From Pectinophora gossypiella (taxonomy: Eukaryota > Arthropoda > Insecta > Lepidoptera > Gelechiidae): a stretch of 64,000 nucleotides of DNA. Shown piece by piece: positions 1 through 12,900 of the stretch. Under the pieces are notes generated by a model. The model saw nothing but the letters and a program-made list of their open reading frames with translations. It ran no database searches and was not told where the DNA came from. Where the stretch lies: the NCBI RefSeq assembly GCF_024362695.1, contig NC_065421.1, positions 4,836,598-4,900,597 of the forward strand. Direction: 5' to 3'. Position numbers and translations under genes: made by a program. How positions within the stretch are numbered: position 1 is the stretch's first letter; every line of letters begins with the position of its first letter.

Positions 1-63
1 CGTACGAATGTAGTAACCCTGTTATACAATAATAATGGTTTACTACACCCTTTATCAACATAC

Positions 64-2147
64 CTTCATCCACTTCGAAAGCAGGTGTGATATGGAGTGG
101 TATGGGTAGGATGAGCTGCGAGTGTGTGAGGCCGACCGTCACTTCGTGGAACCTGGCCACTGTCATGGTTCTGCTGCCAGTCTCTTTGTTCATACTCTTT
201 GGTGGTGACTTGGACTTCACAATTTCTTCTGGTTGCAGAGATACAGAAACCTGAAATAACAAATTACATATAGATTAGAGCATCAACCATACAACCTCTA
301 AGGGCTTAAACTGGATGACAGCGGCAGCGGCGCGGCGGCGATAGCGGCGCGTTCAAATGCTAAGATTTATATTGAAGTGTTCTCGATGGCAGCGGCGCGG
401 CGAGCGGGGTACGAGCGGTGCGCTCTAGTCGAGCGGTGTCTCTGCGTTTGAAACTCGCCTTTTTGTTTCCTTTGTTCATTATAAGGATTCAGATCTTCTT
501 TTGCCCATAACAAATCGTACGAAACAAAAGAACTACAATCGAAAATGCGTTGTCGCCGTTTCGACATCGCGTTCATTTGAGACACAACTCTATACCGCCG
601 CAACACCGCGCGATTTGGCCGCTGGCATCGAGAACGGAACAGCGGCCGCCGCGCCGCTCCCCGCGCCGCTATCGCCGCCGCGCCGCTGCCGCTGTCATCC
701 AGTTTGAGCCCTAAGAGTCCTAATAACAGACTGGTTCTGTCAACACATCTGACTAATGGATCAATGTTCAACCAATCTTTTAGTTTATATTATCTGGTTG
801 ACCAATCCTTTGCCTAAGGGATATGCGAAAGCTGGCATCACCTAAGGTATTCAAAACCTTGTTAAAAAAGTAGAATAAAAAAATCGTAAAACAACTGACC
901 TGCATACAAGTGACATTCCCGACGGAGAAGTCGAAGGTCCCGACAATGTCTTCTCCCAGCTTGTAGGCAGACTTGAACAGGCAGAACCTGCCCACCTTAC
1001 CACGAGTGTTTGTGATCATGAATGAGTTTGGACTCCTTCTGGCTGTGAGATTCTGTAATTAAAAAATACTTCTAAATACAAAAACCTCATTAAAAATTAT
1101 AATAAAAAAAATACAAAGGAGACAGTTCTTGAGAGCAGAATTAAGAGTAAAAAATATATAAAATTTCATTTTTTAAAGGTGATTTAGCTTAAAGTCACAA
1201 GACCGAATGTTCTTTCTATTGTGTCTGAAATTCGTGATCTCAGGAGGATGTAACTGAAATAGGTACAAAACTTACAGCATAAGTTATCTAATAGCAAATG
1301 AAACATATCACTTAAGAAGCCCACCTGTAATACTTGTAAAGCCATGGTCAAGGGCGTTTCAACTTTCCGTTCCTCAGAAAACGGATTGGTTGGCTGCAGT
1401 TCCTCTGTGGTTTCATTCCCACATAATGCGGCAAGGTCTTGCATGTTCATTATGGGGCTGATTGGTAATACTCTGAATGGTATCCGTGCCATTTTGATGT
1501 GAGACCCAACTTTCTGAGTGGCTATAGTTACTTTATATGAGTACTTCACTGATGTACCTCTGTAGGATGGTGGGGCTTCGATAGGCAGTGATTCTCTGTA
1601 CCAAACTGTAAATTATTTTAGAAAAAAATATATTTTATAATGAATTATCTTCTATTTTCAGCTTTAAAGAGGTAATACTGATAAAGGAAAATAAAACATT
1701 ACACACATTAGTATCATGTATAATAGTGAAAAATTAAAATACTTACAAGTTTTAGTATCTCCAAGTGGTATAGTCAAATCACAAAACAATATTTTGGGTT
1801 TGGTATGAAATACAACATCTCCAATATCACATGAAGTAACTTCCAAAGAAGTTGTCTTCTCTATAGTTGGTGTCTTTTCTCCTGAACTCCCGGATGTCGA
1901 ATAGAAGCAGTGGATTTGTGCTGACGCCCATGCTAAGTTTTCCAGTATATCACTAAAAACATTATGTATTTATATGAATGTATTTGTAAGTTATATATAG
2001 TTAGACATAGTTCATATTTAATTACCTGTGACTTTGAGAGTTCCTATGTTCTGGCTGGGTGGTGTGACAGAATGAAATACAGCATTCTAAAGCCTCACCA
2101 GCTAAATATACAGTGCCAGTGGTCAGTTTCGCTGATAGTTCAATCAT
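64..2147 (-). CDS. RGP1: RGP1, Rab6 GEF complex subunit (partial, runs off left edge)
   Basis: Exons on the minus strand: 2147-2026, 1952-1747, 1605-1325, 1052-900, 250-64, all with GT-AG borders; the last visible exon ends at a donor (62-63), so the gene continues beyond base 1. The start MIELSAKLTTG is followed by LAGEALEC, LAWASAQIHC, PPKILFCDL-like, SYRGTSVKYSYKVTI and GKVGRFCLFKSAYKLGEDIVGT, the order found in animal RGP1. Known role: RGP1 is an arrestin-fold protein that pairs with RIC1 as the guanine exchange factor for Rab6 at the Golgi, in retrograde traffic to the trans-Golgi. About 316 codons are visible, against roughly 390 in the human protein, so the C-terminal part is missing from the window. 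The gene is divergent from the RhoGAP gene. The intron between 900 and 250 carries a MITE (302-711). Identity is secure; the exact start is supported by the match of its first residues to the family. Confidence 0.93.
302..711. mobile_element. PIF/Harbinger-like GC-rich MITE
   Basis: The two ends are inverted repeats of about 50 bp, beginning GGGCTTAAACTGGATGACAG on the left and the same with one change (GGGCTC) on the right strand. The element is flanked by TAA at 299-301 and 712-714. A 3-bp TAA/TTA duplication is typical of PIF/Harbinger elements. It carries no transposase, so it is non-autonomous. It lies in an intron of RGP1. Superfamily is inferred from the duplication only. Confidence 0.75.
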
Positions 2148-2308
2148 GTTCTATCGCCTTCAATAAGCTGACTTTATACGACTTCTAAATTAAATGGCCG
2201 CTGATCAAATTGAACAATAAAGCAATTAACTTAATTAGTTACTCATGTAACGAAGGATATTCTTACAAAAACTGGATATACGAAATAATTTTACAGCTGA
2301 TTCGTATA

Positions 2309-3709
2309 CCGTAAAACGGGGTAAATTGGTCCAAACTTCACTTTCAATTGGAATTTTGACCTACTTCCGTAAGTCATAGGCTATGCAACTCTTTATCTTA
2401 AAGATGTGTCATAAGCTCTTCTTGATGATAAATAGCTTTAAATTCCCAAACTAACGTCATATTTTAAGAAAATCAATAAAAAGTCGCTTGGATTCCAATT
2501 TACCCCACACGGGGTTAATAGGTCCTACAGAGAGGTTAATTGGAATTTTCAATAGGGTTGAAACAATTAGTTTTAGTTCTTACTAGCGGCGTCTCGCGAC
2601 TTTGTCTGCACTGTATCTCAATATATTATAGCCAATACCCAATGGATGTCGCCGTTCGATAGGGTCAAGGTGTCAACCTTGACAACCAAATTCTTCCTCT
2701 TTAATAACTTTTTTACGCATAACTTGCGCATTTATAGAATAGATTTAAAAATGTCGTCTGCGCGCATGGTTTCTCGTTCACACTATTTAGCTATCTACAG
2801 TGTGTGAGCGAAACAACATGCGATCGGACGCCAATTTCAAATCTATTCTTTAAATGAGTTGTATTAACTTTTTTACTCGGAGTAGGAATTATTCTCTTTT
2901 TGAATGTCATTACCGCACTAGTGCGTAATGGGACACATGCTTTTTCGAGAAATTAAATTTTAAAAATACTACACCAAAATCGGTATTATTATGGATCAAT
3001 TATGAGCAATTGTGTTCAAAAAATAATAAAAAGAAAATAAGAAAATGTAAAAAAAAGGTATAAGAGGTTTTCTTGTTTACGACTGCAACATGATATTTAT
3101 AACTGTTTACCTATAGGTATAAACGTGTATATTACATCATATATAACATAGATTACCTACATTTTACTCACGAATTAGGTGGATTCGATTTTTGACAACC
3201 CTATTTAGAGATTCCAATTTACCCCTTAGTCAAACCAAGTAACCCCTACTTCGTTCCAATTATACCTGTACATGTGCCTATTTCCCCCCGTTGCGTTCCA
3301 ATTATTCCTAAAAAAATCTAAAAACGAGTGCCTGACTAAAAACTAAGATTATCAGTGAAATTTAGCAATTATTTACTTAGTTTTACGTTTTTTTAAACCA
3401 CAATCCACTATTATAAATAATAACAAGTCTATTTCAACCCTTTTTTAAATAAAACATAGCAAAAACCTGAAGTTAAAAAGTACAATTTTTACGGGGCTAG
3501 GAAGACCTCACTTTGAAACGGTTTTTTTAGGTGAATCCTGATTATTTCGATTAAATTCACAGTGTAGCCAATAGCAAAAAATGTAGGTTCGTTCAAAAAT
3601 ACAAAAAGTATTGACCTATCAAAAATAGTATGACAGTAACAGAGCGGTTTAGAAAAAGCAGAGTTTTATTCCAATTTACCCCGCCATTCCTATTTACCCC
3701 GTTTTACGG
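2309..3709. mobile_element. 1.4-kb inverted-repeat DNA element with TA target duplication
   Basis: The ends are inverted: CCGTAAAACGGGGTAAATTGG-like on the left, and its reverse complement (ATTTACCCCGTTTTACGG) on the right. The flanks are TA at 2307-2308 and 3710-3711. The motif CCAATTTACCCC recurs inside near 2495, 3213 and 3671. I see no transposase reading frame. A TA duplication suggests a Tc1/mariner-type mobiliser, which is inference. Confidence 0.7.
2736..2849. repeat. Hairpin (nested MITE-like) inside the 2309-3709 element
   Basis: About 50 bp starting AGAATAGATTT is repeated in inverted form ending AAATCTATTCT, with imperfect pairing through CGCGCATGGTTT and the CGTTCACAC motif. It looks like a small palindromic element nested in, or belonging to, the larger transposon. 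Confidence 0.55.
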
Positions 3710-3970
3710 TACGATTTTTGGCAAATGCGTTTTCGTTTAGTAATTATCTGTCAAAATTTTCAGGAAACAGATTTCTAAACGTAACATTTACGGTCCGTTT
3801 GACGATACTGAAAATGTGGAAGATACGATTTTTTCTTAAAATTAGGTTAATTCAGTTATAACTTAAAATTAATTAACAAGTCAGTAATCCTAATTTTGCC
3901 ATTAAACTAATAAAGTTTATAAAAAATGTTTAATACAGGGTTAAATAAATAAATATAAAATTGTGATTCA

Positions 3971-6900
3971 ATGCATATGCATGCATGTAACGAAACTTTA
4001 ATTAACGAATTGTGGTTTGAAAAGGAGTGTCGAGATTACAGAAAATATTCAGATTTCGTAAATGAATTAGTAATAACAAACAAAATGTTAATATCAGACG
4101 GAATAAATCATGGAAAACTGCAATCCATAATAGTTGGGGAACTAAAAAAGGCTGGGTTAAAACATCGCCTGAAGAAGATTATAATGAAAAATGTGAAAGT
4201 AAGTATTCGCGGCATAACAACTTCACAAAATCTGATTTTAATTTTATTTTATCAAAGAAACTAACATTTTTATATCGTTTAGGATCACAAGACCGTCTTT
4301 GGAGCGCCATTGGCGAAAGTTCCATCTTGCAGTGTTATTTGTTGTGGTAGTACTTTGAGTGTCCCTATGGTGGTTAGTGAAATGTCTTCAGTTCTTCGTG
4401 CAAACGCTAATATGGAAGGTCTTTTTCGAAAGGCTGGTTCTCAAAGCCGACAGAAAGATATTAAGGTAATTACGATCCTATGAAATGTAATAATGTTAGT
4501 AGTTTTTAGATAGACTTTGTTATTGAAGTAAGGAATAATTTTTCAGAGGTTGCTGGATGCAGGAGGGTGTGTCTCGGACGGACACCACCCTATAGACGTC
4601 GCTAGCGTTCTCAAACTATACCTTCGGAACCTCCCAGAACCTCTCATCAGTGCAGAAGTCCAGGATTTGCTGCTACGCTGTAGACTGACTGCTGGAAGTG
4701 ATGCTTTGAAGCCAATATTGCATACATTACTCCTTCTACCAGTATTGCATGTTCATCTCTTACATTATATCATGGAGGTAGGTATTTTTGGAATACTTAT
4801 CAGTTTCCTTCCTGTGTCTGGGTAGAGTTAATTATTATTTGTTTTCCTGTTACACATATTTGATTGTAAATTTTATAGGTACCTATTTATTTGTTATCTG
4901 TTAAATAATTCATTTAATTAAGTTCAATAATGCTAACCCAGTGAACCTCTTATCATTTTTTTGTTGGTAAACATTTTAATGAGATGAATAACACTAAAAT
5001 AATTAAAAACAGGTCAAAATAGTGACTCAGCATACAGATAAAAAAGGGTAAACTAGTTGCATATTTTTTATTTTAATATTTTATTTTGACATAATTTGTT
5101 TATTTTGGCAGCCATTTGCAACTGAAGAGGTAATTACAGTCTGGTGGGGTAACCCACAATAAACCTGTAATATAAATCTTCCTTCAAAAATTCTTTATTG
5201 CACAAAACATACAGGTACACAGGACATATATATACAAATAAAAATAAGCACAATAGGCGGCCTTATTGCTAAACAGCAATTTCTGCCAGACAACCTTAGG
5301 GTGAAAGAAGTTTATGCATTGGAGCATGGGATGGTGCAATAAACATTATAATGTTACCAACATAACTAAAATATACTGTAAATAAATAAATATAGTATAC
5401 AGACACATACATATAGTTATTTCTAACATAACTATAACCTTTCTCCACTTAAGTATGGAGGTTTTCCTAAAATTATCCTGGTATTTATATTTTGTGGTAA
5501 TAAAATAATTAAGTGTAATGTATTTAAAGCATAGTTATACAAACATCCTCTTTATTTGATATTCTTTTAGTTGCTCAACTTCATAGCATCAAGACACAAA
5601 GACAACCTGATGGATGCTTCCAATCTTGCAATAGTGATGGCTCCCAGCATCATGCCGCTACCAGCAGCCTCATCAGCACAGCGACTGGAGCACCATGTTG
5701 CACTTGTTAAGGTAATATAAAGTTGATGTGTTTAGTGGTTGGCATTTGGAAGTTGAATGAACTCTGGCTTTGTCACAAGTGACTATAGTAACAAAGAGTA
5801 AATTAAATTGATTTTGTTTTCAATTTTCTTTTTGTGAATTTCCTATAGTCCTATAGTAACATGTTATACATCAATGCATTCAGTAATTACTAAAATTGTT
5901 TAGCATAATTTATTACTTTTTTTCGGCTGTCAAACGTCATTACGCACAAATCTGTTGCTGCAAGTTATTTGTGATTCCAAGTGAAAAACAGTGATAAACT
6001 AACTAAAACCATCATAATAGTGGACTATAACATCTGATTAAGCTGTGATATTGTTATTTGCCCATATAAACATGGAAAAGTGATTACAAAACAGTGAAAT
6101 CAAATACGCTAATTTCGCCTCGCGTCACACAAATTTTTAATTACCCTCATTTGTTATCACATTTTAACGAAGTCAAGATGACATGTGACATCTGGAAAAG
6201 TGTTGCCATAACTTAAATTATAAATACTACCAAAATTGTAACAGCCAGACAAATGGAAACAAACCGTAACCCGAAAACGCTCACCCAACAAGTGTTCCAT
6301 CCGGGACTATTTACCAGACAGCGATCAGCTTCACTTAGTGAAAATAAAAATAACATCGAACCGCCATCTTGTGAAATATCAGTTCCAGAAGATACCCAAC
6401 CAAGCCACATGCAGACCAACAATTTAGGAATCTCCCTGACAAGTCAAAGGGACTCTTCCGGAAAACAGAAAGTAGCACTCTCAAATCACCAATGGCAGCA
6501 AGATAAGGTACCTAATAATAAACGCAAAAGGCATGATAGCCCAACTGAAGGTCAAAATAAACAAACATCCACGAAACGTATCAATTACACAGTTCCTGTA
6601 CAAAACACATTTGACATCCTCAGCGACGAAGATCCTGTAATTGCAAATGAACAGAAAGAATACGTACCGAAGCCTGAACCGATTTTTGTAACTGGTATTG
6701 TGGATATAACACCCCTTAGAGATTTGTTAAACAAAATTATTGAAATGAACAAGTACTCCATGACTACACTGAAATCCGGACACATTATAAAGATAATGCC
6801 AGCAGACGTCGATACTTACAAAACAATAAGAGATAATCTCATGGAAAATAACATCAACCACTACACCTACAAATTGAAGAGCGAAAGGGCCTACAGAGTA

Positions 6901-9900
6901 GTGATTAGAGGCCTGCACGCCTCTGAAAATACTACAATGATCAAAGAAGACCTTCAAACAAATGGACATGAAGTACGTCAAATAGTTAACGTTTTGCATC
7001 GAACAACAAAAGAAAAACTTCCCCTCTACTACATAGACTTAGAGCCGCGAGCCAATAACAAAGATATATTCAACATAAAGTACATCAACCATGTCAAAGT
7101 AACGATCGAAGCACCCTACAAGAAAAAAGAGGTATTGCAGTGTAAGAGATGTCAAAGATTTGGGCACTCAAAAAATCAATGCTTTAGACCTTTTAGATGC
7201 GTTAAATGCGGAAACGACCATCCAACAACAACGTGTGCCAAACCGCCGGAAACAGAAGCTACCTGCGCTAACTGCCAAGGCAAACACCCAGCAAGTTACA
7301 AGGGTTGCAACAAATATAAGCAGTACAAAGAGAAGATACTAAAAATTAAACCTGCCCCTGAACGAGTCAATCATACAGAAGCGACCACGCACCTGAGACC
7401 CAACACTAACGAAAGCTTTAAACAGAAGCCTCTTCCACGAATCAGCTATGCACAGGTACTGAAAAACAAAAGCGACAAGCCTGGAACACAACCAAACGTT
7501 CCCACGTTGGAGATAGGTCAGCATGATATCACAAGTATATTAGACACAATGTTCAGTAGATTTCAAACAATCATGAAAGACATGATGGACAGCATGATGA
7601 ATCAGATGATCAAACTTATCACCCGCCTGGCCTCACCGAAGGACTAAATATCCGCATCGTCACCTGGAACGCCAATGGGCTAACCGACAAACGGCAAGAA
7701 TTTGAACTGTTTATGAATATAGAAAAAATCGATGTTGCACTTATATCGGAAACAAGACTTACCCATCGATCACACGTAAAATTTGACAATTACGCAATAT
7801 ATAGGACAGACCACCCTTCCGGAAACTCCCATGGCGGAACTGCTGTAATTGTTAAAAATAATATCAAACACTACCCGCTTGAGCCTTACAAAAGGGAAGA
7901 AATACAAGCAACATCAATTAAAATACAACACCACAACACTGACACTACTTTCACTGCAATCTATTGCCCACCCCGGCACAAAATTGGCGCCAATGAATTC
8001 AAAATGTTCTTTAATCAACTAGGTTCAGTGTTTATCTGCGGGGGAGACTGGAACTCCAAACATACATATTGGGGATCAAGATTAATTAACCCAAGGGGCA
8101 GACAACTACGTAAAGCCATGGTAGACCAAAATCTGGAATGCATCTCCAATGGAGAACCAACACACTGGCCTACGGATCGCAATAAGATACCAGATTTGCT
8201 TGATTTCTACATAACGAAGAACTTTAACCACAATTACTTAAAGATTGAAAATTGTGAGGATCTATCATCGGACCACACTCCAGTCATTTTAAATGTGTAC
8301 AAGCAAGCTGTTCCTTTGGAGTCACCCCATTATATCCATAGTAAAAACACTAATTGGGACCTGTATAGAGAAATAGTATCGGGTAATATAAACTTAAACA
8401 TCAAATTGAAAACAGGTGAAGACATTGAAACCATTATCGAAATGTTTAACAGCACAATACACTTGGCAGCCACCGCTTCTGCACATAAAAATAGAAAAGC
8501 AAAAACAAAACAAACTGAATTTCCAAAGCACATTATGACAAAAGTTAACGATCGGCGGCAAAAAAGGAAGGAGTGGCATAGAACAAGATACCCTATGGAC
8601 AAAACAAGGCTTAACAGAGCTACAAAAGAACTTAAGGAGATGATCAAGGAATATGAGAACCTTTGCCTACAAAGACACTTGTCTTACCTCACCCCGCATA
8701 AGGATACTAATTACTCATTATGGCGCGCGACCAAATGCCTTAAGAGACCAAAAGTTCATATCCCGCCATTGCGAAGACAAGACAGAAGCTGGGCTAGATC
8801 TGAGATAGAAAAAGCAACTGAATTTGCTGAAAACCTAGAAAAAGTTTTTACTCCGTTACCTTGCACTGAAAGCGATAGGGAAGATGAAATAACAGACTAC
8901 TTGCAATCCCCGAATCAGTTATGCTTACCCCTAAAAGCTGTAAGTCCTACGGAAATTATTCGAGAGATCAAAGCTCTGCCACCAAAGAAAGCACCAGGAT
9001 ATGACCTATTGGATTCCGTATTGCTAAACAACCTTCCATACAAGGGTATAATGTTCTTAGTGATGCTTTTCAATGCCTGCCTAAGACTCTCCCACTTCCC
9101 ACTTCAGTGGAAACTTGCTCAAGTTGTAATGATACTTAAACCTGGTAAACCTTTAGAAGAAGCCTCGTCCTACAGACCAATTAGCCTCTTGCCTTTGGTT
9201 GGCAAGCTGCTTGAAAAAATTATCCTCAACAGAATTCGTCCTCACCTAGACACCATCCTTCCTGGGCATCAATTTGGATTCAGGCAGCAGCATGGCACCA
9301 TTGAGCAGGTACATCGGTTGACAGATACTATTAGCCAAACACTGGAAAACAAGAAATACTGCTCGGCGGTATTCCTCGACGTCAGCCAGGCCTTCGATAG
9401 GGTATGGCATAACGGACTCCTGTTTAAGATAAAAAAGTATCTACCTCACTCTTTCTTCTTCTTACTGAAAAGCTACTTGGACCAACGCTGTTTTGAAGTG
9501 AAATTTAACAACATCACGTCAGATTTGCACGAAATCAAGTCAGGTGTCCCTCAGGGGAGTATTTTGGGGCCAGTGCTATACCTCATCTTCACAGCTGACA
9601 TACCAACAGATGACAAAACTTTCATTGCTACATATGCTGACGACACTGCAATATTGTCAGTGCACACCAACCCAGAGATTGCTTCAGCAAATCTGCAGAA
9701 GCACGTATATGATATTGAGAAGTGGTTAAAGATTTGGAGAATAAAAGCGAACCAAAACAAATCTGCACATGTCACCTTCACTCTAAGGAAAGGAAACTGT
9801 CCCCCAATTACTCTAAACGGTGAACAAATTCCACACGAAGATACTGCAAAATACCTTGGCATGCACCTGGACAGAAGGCTAACTTGGCAAAAACATATCT

Positions 9901-12900
9901 GGAGTAAAAGAAAAACCCTGGACACAAAGCTGAGAAGCATGTACTGGCTGATCGGTAAAAAGTCACAGTTAACTAACGAAAGCAAATTGCTAATATACAA
10001 AACCATATTGAAACCGGTTTGGACATATGGAATTGAACTCTGGGGAACAGCAAGCAACAGTAATATTGATATCTTGGAAAGGTTCCAGACTAAAGCTATG
10101 AGAACCATGTTTGACATCCCTAAATGCATCCACAATAAATACATCCTGCAAGATTTGAAGCTACAAACTGTGAAGCAAGAAATCGCTACCCGTAGCCAAA
10201 ACTACCAGAAAAAACTAACTTGTCATGTCAACTCTCTGGCTGCTGACTTATCGGGGTCCGGAAGTATTGTTTACTCAAGACTTAAGAGAAACAGCGTTTC
10301 ATCTTTAATAAACAGATTTCCTGCTGAAAAGTGAGACCGATCAGTGGATCATTTCTCACCGCTACAAAGACCAAATACAGGAGAAACCAAACAAAGAAGC
10401 AGCTAAATGTCCATGATGACAGATTGCTGTGTTGAGCAGGATACATAAAAGAGAAAAAAAAAAAAAAAAAAATAATTTATTAGAATATTTTATGTAGTTG
10501 TTGAGAGATTCACCTTAAGTTGAATGAACTTTGTGACATTGAGAGTGACACAACAGAAAAAGGAACTAATGAATGCACAATTTGTGCTTTTCAACCTTAG
10601 TCTTTTCGAGATATTTATATCTTTGATCTTCAAAAAACTAAATGTTATTTTGTCCTAGATACTTGTGTAGAAAATATTTGAAAACATACATACATAAACT
10701 GCCTATATACGTCCCACTGCTGGGCACAGGCCTCCCCTCAATCAACCAGAGGGGGTATGGAGCATACTCCACCACGCTGCTCCAGTGCGGGTGGCTCATT
10801 TGAAAACAATAGCCATTATTTATTTACTAATAATTGTTTATAGATATTCATCGAAAACTCGAAACGCATAGGGCTGCTGACTGAAGAACTAATGAGCCAA
10901 CTGGACGACGATTCCGATGTCTATCTCGCAAGACGGAAGAAGCGACGAAGTGGTTCTTTCAATCGTACGTACTTCATTGAATTCATGGATTTCTGTCCAC
11001 AGTTCACCTACGTTTGTGTGATAATTATGTTAATTTATGTTCTTAGTAAAAACTTAAAAACCTTGTTGTTTAATAAGTGTTAGGTGCAACATCTGACTGA
11101 TGAAATGAAGGAACAGACCTGCTTATGGTCTTCGGACCGATTGCAAGTGGTCACAAAATAAGAAAAAAAAGGTGCAACATCAAATATAGATAGGTACAAT
11201 GCTGCACAATCCGAGCCCTGTGCAAAGAAAATATAATTCATTATATTTTACCTGTGTTATGTAAGCTTTACACTTTCTGAACAGGCAGGTATTGCTTGTA
11301 TATAGTTTTCTCCAACTCTCAATACATTTGACACTCTTTTAAATATTGTTTATATTTCCAAGGTATGCTGAGTGGCTTACGCAAAATGGTTTCTGGAAAC
11401 GTCAACACGCCGGCTACAGTCCGCGAAAATGGAACAACTCCGGTTCTGAGCAAGTCAGCCTCGAAAAGGAAATTCGACAGTTACGACGGTCTTTCTGCGA
11501 AAACGAAGTAAGCATTGTTCCAGACTTATAATGTACTAAAATTGATTGCAAAGAGCTTTAATACTTCTTTGCTATTGTGTTTCAGGAAAGAAATTACTAA
11601 CAGTTTACCTCAGAAGGACTTGTCATTCACTCCAATGAAAGTGTAAGTATTTTAATAGTTCGTATCTCCTGAGTTCGAAGGCCCGAAATCACTTGTGATA
11701 TTGACAAATCACCTTCAAAGTTTAGGCCATTATGGCATGATTAACACTTCATATTATTTCAGGGGTCTGGAGCGGAAACGGTTACGACTGAGCTTGATGG
11801 AAGCAAGGAGTACGCCAATAATCAATTCAGAGTTTAAATCTCACAAAAACTCCGAGACCAGCGCGAGTAGTGAGGACTTGCTCACGTCCTCCGAACATTT
11901 GTTCAGCAACCACGACACGATAGACCTCTCCCCCGACATGAAGCAATCAGACAAAGACTACGTCAGAATATCCAAGCAGGAATATGAAGAAATTAAAAGT
12001 AGAGTATCAGCTATAGAAACCAGATTGTCTAGAGAATTCACTGAAGTTGTACCAAGAGTTGTACCATTACAGCATGTACAAAATGTGTATGAACAAACAT
12101 TGGAGGATGTGGCAATGTTAAATTGTCCCAATTCAGATCATTTAGCAAGACGACTAAGCAAAGAATTGAAGATACGTCCAGAAACACAGGCAAAAATAAT
12201 CCGGTCACCAAGTGCTCGTAAAATCGGTTCAATAAGACGCAGATCCAAAGAAAACTTGACCAAAATAGTCAGACACAAGTCATGGAATGTGCCAACACAA
12301 ACACAAGCTAGTCATAATGCGGATAGATTTTATCCTTATTTGGGATTGACTCGTCGAGATAGAAAGAATTCTTCGAAGCCAGAATTAGTGGTGGCGAAAA
12401 TACAAAACCCCGATTGGGATAACTCATCAGATAATTCCGTCAACAATGTCTCAGATACTAGTATAAAGTATCATCTGCGGCGCAGAGTTAGTCTCGCACC
12501 AGATTACAACCTCAACAAAACGATTAATAAACCGCAGAGGAGATCTTTAAATATTATGAACAATAACAACAGCTGGGAAGGGTCGGCATCAGAAAATTCT
12601 ATGAACAATACATTGAACTCCAGTAGTAAATCAGATCAGCGAACGTACCAAAATTACAAGAATGCGAAGAGTCCGTCGCAGTCGCAGCCGAAATGGCGAA
12701 GTGCTGCTGCATTCTTTATGGATAAGACTGGTGAAGTGGAGAACTCCAGCCAGACCGGCCGGCCGTCCGTCAACAAGCTGCGACGGCAAAACGCGGGCGC
12801 AGTTCTCGCTAAAGCCAAGCTCTTCGAATCCAGTTCAGATAAATCTTCTGAACATACTGAAAAAGCAGCACATACCGGTTTCGCAAGACGACCAAGAATG

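Larger units (their letters stand above)
2148..3970. promoter_or_regulatory. Divergent spacer between RGP1 and the RhoGAP gene
   Basis: The start codons of two genes on opposite strands are 1.8 kb apart, so both promoters must lie here. Most of the spacer (2309-3709) is a transposon. Only about 160 bp on the RGP1 side and 260 bp on the RhoGAP side are not transposon. I see no clear TATA box or other defined site. Confidence 0.5.
5916..10471 (+). mobile_element. Full-length Jockey-clade non-LTR retrotransposon
   Basis: The element is flanked by an 11-bp direct repeat, ATAATTTATTA, at 5905-5915 and 10472-10482, and ends in about 18 A. It has a 5' leader of about 335 bp, ORF1 (6253-7647), ORF2 (to 10334) and a short 3' UTR. 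Both frames are open without stops. Intact frames and a perfect duplication point to a recent insertion in the sense direction of the host RhoGAP gene. Jockey clade is inferred from the gag-like ORF1 with three zinc knuckles, an endonuclease-RT ORF2 without RNase H, and motif spelling (PQGSILGP, YADDTA). Confidence 0.9.

Noticed and set aside
9551..10144. 197-residue minus-strand frame in the LINE
   Set aside because: It is an antisense shadow of the reverse-transcriptase frame.
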